Assembly (NCBI GenBank): GCA_019454915.1
Contig: JACFNM010000276.1
Coordinates: 1-5,502 of the forward strand
Length of the DNA: 5,502 nt
Source of the DNA: Chitinophagaceae bacterium
Lineage (GTDB): Bacteria; Bacteroidota; Bacteroidia; Chitinophagales; Chitinophagaceae
Direction of reading: 5' to 3'
Of the stretch, positions 1 through 5,502 are shown in pieces. The notes beneath the pieces were generated by a model. It was not told the origin of the DNA and did no database searches. It was given only the letters and a program-made list of their open reading frames with translations. Each line of letters starts with the position of its first letter. Positions within the stretch are counted from its first letter, which is position 1. A program made the position numbers and the translations under genes.

Positions 1-3000
1 TCGGATCAATGGATGCCCTGGTGTAATTGAAGTTTACGTTGAGCGTAGGGTCTTTAAAAATATCAAACAGGATGGATTTGAGTGAACTGGTCAGGTATCC
101 GGAAAAGAATTCAGAAAGGGTATTAAAGGCGAATGTGGAAGCATCAGCCTGTAATACGTTATACTGACCGATAGGTGCAAAACTTCTGAAAACGATGAGG
201 TAGGCAACCTGTTTATTCTTCTCGTTATCGTCATTATTGATTCTCAACAAATCACCAAGTAGCCGCTGATTATTCTTTACGTCACTATTGGCTGCAACCG
301 CTATGTCAAAATGGATATCAGGCTTATTCAATAATCCCTGTAATGTACATAGCACGTCAATGTCCGTCCGTTCACTTTTCAACCTGCTCAACTCCGGATC
401 ACTCGACTGTCCCTGGTCGGCGTAAAGAGAACTCAACTTCACGTCATTCGCCACGTACTTTGCCTTGATATTTATTTCTGCCAAATAGGGGTCTCCATCC
501 CATCGTATATAACTGCCTTCATCAGGCAGCAGTACAAACGGCTTCTTGAAAATCTCCTGGAAACTAAAACGATAATATCCTCTGTCTATCGTATACTTTC
601 CATTAATAGTAAATGGTGAACTTGAACCCGTATGCATCTTCAGTATTCCATTTCCATTAGCCTCAATAATATCGCCTGTAATTTCATCAAGCACCATAAA
701 CATACGAACGTAATTATTGGCGGTAAGGTTCAAGTCAATGTTAAGCTGCGATTCATTACCGCTGATGCGGTCTAAATCCATCTCCCTCCCATATTGTTTC
801 CATAAAATATAATCTTCACTGCCACTTTCTTTGGAAGAAGATGAGGTAATATAAATACTCGAACTGTCTACCGGTTCGCCGGAGATCGTCATCCTCATGT
901 CATCTTCGGGTCCTCTGAATCTGAAATTTGCCTTGCCTATTACTTTCCCGTAAAACATGTCATTGTCTACTTTAGTGGTATTCAGAACCAGCAGACGATT
1001 GGTGTTTATAGAAATATTATAGACAAAGTTGTTGAAATTCTTATGTTTTAAATTTCCGGTTAGTTCCGCCTTATTAAAAGTATTTTTACCATTTTGTGTA
1101 AGGGTGTCGTACAAGGTAATCGTACCAAAATCTATTTGCCCGGGCGTGAAGGTAATCCGCGCGCTGTCAATAGTGTAATAGCACTGGGTGTACGCTACTT
1201 TCAATCCGGCGTCTTTCACATCTATATCGCCCACATAGTCGGGTTTGTTAATGTCGCCCTGCATCCGGAGGTTCCCCGTGGCAAAACCTTTCATACTGTC
1301 AAATACGGTACTCAAATACTTCTCTAAGAAATGAATATTCGTATAGTCAAAATTGGCATTCGCATTAATTTGATGATGTAATGAATCAGACATATCATAA
1401 GAGCCGGCTACACTAAATTTATAATTTTCATTATCGGAAATCGCCTCAAATTTTGCGTTTTTATTGCTTCCATCCCATGCTGCGGTAATCTGAATTTCTC
1501 CGATGGAATCACTTTCAAGCCTGAATTGCTCAGCCTTTAATTCGGATGATATATACATGTCCTGAAAAGCGTCTTCAATAATAACGTTTCCGGAAATTAC
1601 TCCTTCCATTCTGGGTTCACTCAACACGAAAGGAATAAAATCACCAATAATAACCCGGTTAAAATCTACAATAATATCATCCCAGGCGCCTACATCGGAA
1701 TGTTTACTGACCAGTGAAATCTTCTGGTCACCATTACTGAAGTTTATGTCTTTAGCGTGTATATGCGACCGGCTGAGGGTTAATTCACCGCCCCCGTCAA
1801 TTCGCCATGTTTTTTCATTCAACACAATACTGGACTCGTCAAAATGAATTTCCAAACCGTCCGGCAAACTCGTTATCTGGGCGGACAAATTTGCATCGTT
1901 AATGGTTTGTGTAGCAGCCGTAGTTATATTAAGCCGGGACACGTTATTGCTTGAGGCAACGGAAATTTTGGTTTGGGGGAACTGAAGACTGTCATTTGCT
2001 ACAGTATTTCCGATTACACTGGTTACTTTCAAACTATCCATATTCCCGACACCTGTAAACTTAAAATCATGCACCTCCATATTTTTATACCCGGCATAAG
2101 GAATGATCATACTGATCGCCATTAAATTGGATGCGGAATTAAGCGACCCTACTATTGTACTGTTATTAAATCCTTTCAGATTCGGATTGAACAAAGGCAT
2201 GTATTGATCTATATTCTTCACATCCAGTTGAAATAGGAAAGTTTGATTTTGAATTTCTCTTTTGGGTGGAGAGATATACCGGGGATAGTATTTGTTAAAA
2301 AATTTCTTTACCGCATCCGGAAGCTCCCTGATAGAAAAGTCGCCTAACAGGTAGGCCGAAGCCTCCGTGTTGCGAAGTTGGAGCATCTTTTGTTTATCAA
2401 TGAGCTGTGAACTCAGGGTCAGCGTATCCAGTACGAAAGTTTGATTTGCTTTTGTTATGGCAACATCATATAGAGATACATTCCCCAGAAAATTATCAAT
2501 ATCGTCTCCGTTGAAGTTCATGTCGAACTTACCTATGACATTTACGTCATCATTGGTAAAACCCATCGTCTTCAGATTACTGCGCTGAATTTCCGCGAAG
2601 AAATTAAACTCGGGTCTGTCGGGATTAAAGTCTATCTCCCCATCCAGTCCTATAATAACATTAGGATCGTTGACTCCAACGGTGCCATGAAAAAGCCTTT
2701 TATTCATCAATCCATGAACCGTCGTTTGTTCATAGTCATAGCCGTTAAACTGAATATAGGGGAATACGCCATCCAGGTGTGCGTTTAAAGTTTGCGCGCT
2801 GAATCCGCTACCCCTGATATTCCCTTTAAATGAGATAGCACCCAGTTTTTCAACTCCGAGAAAAGTGCCCATATCAAACTGATTGGTATTTACCTCGCCT
2901 GAGTAAACAGGTCCTCCTTTGGCCGGAAACTTCATGTTCAGGTTAGAAGTAACGGTTCCCAGGTTAGTATGAATGGTTCCTTTTGCTATGAAATCCCGAA

Positions 3001-4372
3001 GATGACCATTAAAATCACCATTAAAACTAACTTGCCGGATTTCGTTTAATTTTGGATCTGACACTTGTTTTATATCGGGGAACATTTCTGCAACATCTCC
3101 ATATGTGGTTCGCAGGGTATTGGCTTTAAAATGGATTTGCGTTGTATATATATCCGGCAGTCCGGTGAAACGAATGTCCCCTTTCAAAAAAGTATTCTTC
3201 CCCGATTCAATAGTGAAATTTTTCGCGCCTATATTGTCCACCGTCCCGTTTACTTCACCATTCAGCTTAATTTGCGTGTTCCAAGTTCTAAGCTCGGGCG
3301 CGAAAAAAGCGATATCCCTGCTGTGCAACCGACTGTTTTTGAATCTTCCTTCTAATTTCACCCTACTGATAAAATCTTTCATGTCCTCATTAAAATCATC
3401 ATACCGCATGGCATAATAATGAGTAAGATGACTAAAAGGCGTCACGATGTCCAGGCTATCAAATATCATGGCGTCCGGCTGCATTCTGAAAGAAGACTTA
3501 ATGGAATTGACGGTAAAACCCGATCGCTCTTTGGTACCCAGATTGATTTTAGCAAAAAGTGTATCCTGAACAACAGATACATCTTTCAGGGTGCCGTTAA
3601 TCGCGTAAAAATGAATCCGGCTGTCATCAAAATAATCATAAATCTTCCTTTTTATTTCCCGGTTACTTTTAAACGCGCCATTATTTAACGAAATTTCTTT
3701 AACCTGCAATCGCCATCCGTCTTGATTGAGTAATGCCCTTTGCTTATTTCTTTGGTTTTTGTTACGGCGGGCATTGCCCGGCCGGCGTCCGGTATAATCA
3801 TTCATGAAAAAAACCGGCTCATCGAGCTTAAGAGAACTGATATTAATCCGTTTCTCCGCCAGATTGATTTCTTCCGCCACCAATCTCAATTCTTTTATAT
3901 CGAGTTCTTTATCTTCGCCAATCCATTCGTCCCGGTTTTTGATATGAATGTTTTTCAGAAACAGCTCCCTCAGGGATAGTGCTGGCTGTTGTTTCTTTTT
4001 GTTAGAAGGTGGAGAAGAAAAGAAGTCTATCAGATACTGATAATTCCAAACACTGTCCACACGGTTTAAACGGATCGTGGCATCTTCAAGACCTATATAT
4101 TTAAGTTCTATTTTATCCTTTAAGAAAAACCAGTCGGTGATATTCACCTTGATTCTGCCGGCATATAAAAGGGTGTCTTTTTGTAAGTCTTCCACGTAAA
4201 CCCCATCGAGGTTCATTTTGTTGAAAAGGGAAAAGTTAACGTGTTTTACATATATTTTTGTATTCAGTTGCTGGGAAAGCTGGTGCGTCACCGCCCTGAC
4301 CAGTACATTCTGGACCGGCGGAAGGTTAATGAGCAGTGCGGCTATTACTATCAAAAACAGGAATGACAGCAC
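1..4372 (-). CDS. tamB: TamB-family translocation/assembly protein, C-terminus cut by window edge
   Basis: The product is a giant AsmA-like protein of the TamB family. Family members are anchored in the inner membrane, span the periplasm as a long hydrophobic beta-groove, and help lipid transport or outer-membrane protein assembly, usually with a BamA/TamA-type barrel. The window shows about 1457 codons without a stop. Numbering from the GTG at 4372, residues 1-18 are a membrane segment (LSFLFLIVIAALLI), followed by the AsmA-like start LPPVQNVLVRAVTHQLSQQL and the GVYVEDLQKDTLLYAG block typical of Bacteroidota members. Then come about 1200 residues of alternating beta-strand sequence. The conserved C-terminal domain includes IRWDGDPYLAEINIKAKY (W1291, GDP 1293-1295), TDIDVLCTLQGLLNKPDIHF (from 1336) and QVAYLIVFRSFAP (from 1388). 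Roughly 100 or more C-terminal residues lie beyond position 1. The start is uncertain: the frame is open to 4414 but contains no ATG before 4216, and the basic stretch KTSYKILRA lies just upstream of the GTG. Family assignment is firm. The partner and cargo are inferred from the family. Confidence 0.93.
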   Translation of the reverse strand, partial: MLSFLFLIVIAALLINLPPVQNVLVRAVTHQLSQQLNTKIYVKHVNFSLFNKMNLDGVYVEDLQKDTLLYAGRIKVNITDWFFLKDKIELKYIGLEDATIRLNRVDSVWNYQYLIDFFSSPPSNKKKQQPALSLRELFLKNIHIKNRDEWIGEDKELDIKELRLVAEEINLAEKRINISSLKLDEPVFFMNDYTGRRPGNARRNKNQRNKQRALLNQDGWRLQVKEISLNNGAFKSNREIKRKIYDYFDDSRIHFYAINGTLKDVSVVQDTLFAKINLGTKERSGFTVNSIKSSFRMQPDAMIFDSLDIVTPFSHLTHYYAMRYDDFNEDMKDFISRVKLEGRFKNSRLHSRDIAFFAPELRTWNTQIKLNGEVNGTVDNIGAKNFTIESGKNTFLKGDIRFTGLPDIYTTQIHFKANTLRTTYGDVAEMFPDIKQVSDPKLNEIRQVSFNGDFNGHLRDFIAKGTIHTNLGTVTSNLNMKFPAKGGPVYSGEVNTNQFDMGTFLGVEKLGAISFKGNIRGSGFSAQTLNAHLDGVFPYIQFNGYDYEQTTVHGLMNKRLFHGTVGVNDPNVIIGLDGEIDFNPDRPEFNFFAEIQRSNLKTMGFTNDDVNVIGKFDMNFNGDDIDNFLGNVSLYDVAITKANQTFVLDTLTLSSQLIDKQKMLQLRNTEASAYLLGDFSIRELPDAVKKFFNKYYPRYISPPKREIQNQTFLFQLDVKNIDQYMPLFNPNLKGFNNSTIVGSLNSASNLMAISMIIPYAGYKNMEVHDFKFTGVGNMDSLKVTSVIGNTVANDSLQFPQTKISVASSNNVSRLNITTAATQTINDANLSAQITSLPDGLEIHFDESSIVLNEKTWRIDGGGELTLSRSHIHAKDINFSNGDQKISLVSKHSDVGAWDDIIVDFNRVIIGDFIPFVLSEPRMEGVISGNVIIEDAFQDMYISSELKAEQFRLESDSIGEIQITAAWDGSNKNAKFEAISDNENYKFSVAGSYDMSDSLHHQINANANFDYTNIHFLEKYLSTVFDSMKGFATGNLRMQGDINKPDYVGDIDVKDAGLKVAYTQCYYTIDSARITFTPGQIDFGTITLYDTLTQNGKNTFNKAELTGNLKHKNFNNFVYNISINTNRLLVLNTTKVDNDMFYGKVIGKANFRFRGPEDDMRMTISGEPVDSSSIYITSSSSKESGSEDYILWKQYGREMDLDRISGNESQLNIDLNLTANNYVRMFMVLDEITGDIIEANGNGILKMHTGSSSPFTINGKYTIDRGYYRFSFQEIFKKPFVLLPDEGSYIRWDGDPYLAEINIKAKYVANDVKLSSLYADQGQSSDPELSRLKSERTDIDVLCTLQGLLNKPDIHFDIAVAANSDVKNNQRLLGDLLRINNDDNEKNKQVAYLIVFRSFAPIGQYNVLQADASTFAFNTLSEFFSGYLTSSLKSILFDIFKDPTLNVNFNYTRASIDP

Positions 4373-4414
4373 TATGGCTCTTAATATTTTATACGAAGTT
4401 TTCAGGATAGAAAA

Positions 4415-4544
4415 TTAAGTGTAAAAATAAGCAAACCCTGCTGATAGCTAACGTTTTCATTCTCATAAATTTCTGTAACGGGCTTTGAAAAGCAAGAATA
4501 TTAGCCCATCTTAGTTAATTGTTAACTTAACTCAATTTTTAAAA
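4415..4544. promoter_or_regulatory. Divergent intergenic spacer, presumed to hold both promoters
   Basis: This A/T-rich spacer separates the 5' ends of the tamB-like gene (minus) and the asparaginase gene (plus), so promoters for both should lie here or in the adjoining bases. I looked for the Bacteroidota pattern (TTTG near -33, TAnnTTTG near -7) and found only partial matches. TAAATTTC at 4466-4473 on the plus strand has no TTG at the right distance. TTTG at 4484-4487 is followed 24 bases later by TAGTTAAT, which is a poor -7 element. On the minus strand TTTG lies only 14 bases from TAATTTTC. The regulatory role is inferred from the divergent layout, and no specific promoter is claimed. Confidence 0.45.
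4513..4532. repeat. Short inverted repeat upstream of the asparaginase start
   Basis: AGTTAA (4513-4518) and TTAACT (4527-4532) are perfect 6-base inverted arms around an 8-base spacer that itself contains the palindrome GTTAAC (4521-4526). The motif GTTAA/TTAAC thus occurs repeatedly within 20 bases. It ends 12 bases before the GTG start at 4545, so it could be an operator or a weak stem in the mRNA leader. The sequence is A/T-rich, so chance occurrence is quite possible. Confidence 0.3.
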
Positions 4545-4598
4545 GTGAGACAAATTATCTGGATTTTCCTCTTGGCTGGTAAATCAGTTGTGATTGCT
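4545..4598 (+). other. Probable Sec signal peptide of the asparaginase
   Basis: Residues 1-18 read MRQIIWIFLLAGKSVVIA if the GTG is translated as Met. There is a single Arg in the n-region, a hydrophobic run IIWIFLLAG, and a VIA site followed by Gln19, which fits signal peptidase I (small residue at -1, and Val at -3). Lys13 interrupts the hydrophobic core, so the signal is weaker than usual. There is no cysteine, so it is not a lipoprotein signal. Periplasmic location is inferred; many Bacteroidota homologues are exported. Confidence 0.6.
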
Positions 4599-5502
4599 CA
4601 AACCAGTAATATGACGTCAAATATCGTGCTCGTTGTTCATGGGGGAGCCGGAACCATCCTTAGAGATCAAATGACTCCTGAAACCGAAAGAGTGTATAAA
4701 GAAAGCCTGGCAAAAGCGCTTAAAACGGGCTATGAAATTTTAAACCGGGGCGGTTCCTCTTTGGATGCAGTGGAAGCTACGGTAAAAATACTGGAGGATA
4801 ACCCCCTGTTTAATGCCGGAAAAGGAGCTGTTTTTACAAATGACGGGAAAAATGAATTGGATGCTTCTATAATGGATGGGAAAACCCTGAACGCCGGGGC
4901 TGTAGCCGGAGTTACCACCATCAAAAATCCCATTTCTGCGGCGAGAAAAGTGATGGAAAACAGCCAACATGTAATGATGGTGGGGAAGGGAGCGGAAGCG
5001 TTTGCAACGCAGGAGGGTTTGGAAATAGTAGACCCTTCTTATTTTTTCACCCGGTCAAGATGGGAATCTTTGCAGAAGCTGAAAAAAGAAGATTCCGTGA
5101 AAATGGAGTTGGATCATTCGGTGAATAAAGACCCTCGTTTGAATTCAGCTCTCGCTGGTAAGGAGTCCAGGAGTGGTACTGTCGGCGCGGTAGCCCTGGA
5201 TAAATCGGGGAATTTAGCAGCCGCAACCAGTACAGGAGGCATGACCAATAAGCGTTATGGAAGGGTGGGGGATTCGCCTATCATCGGAGCCGGTACCTAT
5301 GCAAGCAACAAAACCTGTGCTGTCAGTTGTACAGGATGGGGTGAATACTATATCAGGCTGGTAATGGCGAAAACAATCAGTGACATGATGGAATTCGGAA
5401 AATACTCATTAAAAGACGCCGCGAATGAGATGGTTATGAAGCGTTTACCCACCCTGGGCGGCGATGGCGGACTAATAGCCGTTGACCATCAGGGTCATGT
5501 TT
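4545..5502 (+). CDS. iaaA: Isoaspartyl peptidase/L-asparaginase precursor (Ntn hydrolase, T2 family), C-terminus cut by window edge
   Basis: The product should hydrolyse beta-aspartyl (isoaspartyl) dipeptides and L-asparagine. Family enzymes are made as inactive precursors that cut themselves, exposing a threonine at the start of the beta subunit. In the window's 319 codons, counting GTG 4545 as residue 1, I see HGGAG (32-36), NPLFNAGKGAVF with NAGKG at 90-94, LDASIMDG, and the nucleophile block SGTVGAVALD with Thr212. TSTGGMTNKRYGRVGDSP follows, placing substrate-binding Arg240 and Asp243 at the same spacing as in E. coli EcAIII (Thr179, Arg207, Asp210). CTGWGEYYIR holds Thr263-Gly264, and GGDGGLIAVDH is near the cut. 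The GGMTNK version favours isoaspartyl peptidase over glycosylasparaginase. The expected alpha-beta junction is Gly211/Thr212, after a charged linker. GTG was chosen because the frame is closed by TAG at 4512-4514, has no ATG between, and this start adds a signal peptide. The alternative ATG at 4611 would give a cytoplasmic enzyme. Confidence 0.95.
   Translation, partial: MRQIIWIFLLAGKSVVIAQTSNMTSNIVLVVHGGAGTILRDQMTPETERVYKESLAKALKTGYEILNRGGSSLDAVEATVKILEDNPLFNAGKGAVFTNDGKNELDASIMDGKTLNAGAVAGVTTIKNPISAARKVMENSQHVMMVGKGAEAFATQEGLEIVDPSYFFTRSRWESLQKLKKEDSVKMELDHSVNKDPRLNSALAGKESRSGTVGAVALDKSGNLAAATSTGGMTNKRYGRVGDSPIIGAGTYASNKTCAVSCTGWGEYYIRLVMAKTISDMMEFGKYSLKDAANEMVMKRLPTLGGDGGLIAVDHQGHV

Noticed and set aside
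1094..3979. Several plus-strand open frames of 77-103 codons (for example 1094-1327, 3065-3416, 3419-3688, 3740-3979).
   Set aside because: All lie opposite the continuous TamB frame, which has clear family sequence along its whole length. Their translations show no recognisable domain.
1..4372. The possibility that the long minus-strand region is a decayed or frameshifted gene.
   Set aside because: Every codon from 4414 to 2 was read and no stop was found. Family-like sequence continues in a single frame from the anchor to the C-terminal domain.
4218..4418. Plus-strand 66-codon frame opposite the tamB 5' end.
   Set aside because: It is antisense to the membrane anchor and the conserved N-terminal block of TamB, and its protein looks like no known family.
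4405..4440. Possible Bacteroidota-type promoter on the minus strand (TTTG followed by TAATTTTC).
   Set aside because: The spacing is 14 bases instead of about 19-21, and the -7 element lacks its final G, so it is not called.
4730..4970. Two overlapping minus-strand frames of 67 and 76 codons.
   Set aside because: Both are antisense to the conserved alpha-subunit coding region of the asparaginase.
4611..5502. Glycosylasparaginase (aspartylglucosaminidase) as the function of the plus-strand gene.
   Set aside because: It shares the same fold and a threonine nucleophile, but the TSTGGMTNK block and the overall sequence match the isoaspartyl peptidase/EcAIII branch much better.

Overview
The window carries two genes transcribed away from each other, and both run off its ends. 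The protein families, the A/T-leaning DNA and the lack of clear Shine-Dalgarno sites point to a Bacteroidota bacterium. Within that phylum a Chitinophagales or Sphingobacteriales-like relative is my guess, from the look of the proteins only.

About 80% of the window (positions 1 to about 4372, minus strand) is a single uninterrupted reading frame of more than 1450 codons. It encodes a very large TamB-family protein (DUF490/TamB C-terminal domain): an N-terminal membrane anchor, a very long beta-rich periplasmic body, and most of the conserved C-terminal domain. I checked every codon of this frame across the window and found no stop or frameshift. The extreme C-terminus lies beyond position 1. 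The 5' end is odd: the frame has no ATG before codon 53, so the start must be a GTG or a non-standard codon.

Positions 4415 to 4544 are a short A/T-rich divergent spacer with a small inverted repeat and no convincing promoter match. Positions 4545 to 5502 (plus strand) are the first 319 codons of an isoaspartyl peptidase/L-asparaginase of the plant-type, self-cleaving Ntn-hydrolase family. It has a probable signal peptide and an intact nucleophile region. Its last few dozen residues lie past the window end.

Both products are expected outside the cytoplasm. One would move lipid or assemble the outer membrane across the periplasm; the other would degrade damaged isoaspartyl peptides or asparagine. 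Nothing in the sequence shows that they act together, and the shared upstream region is the only link. I see no mobile element, CRISPR array, RNA gene or evidence of an undescribed system.
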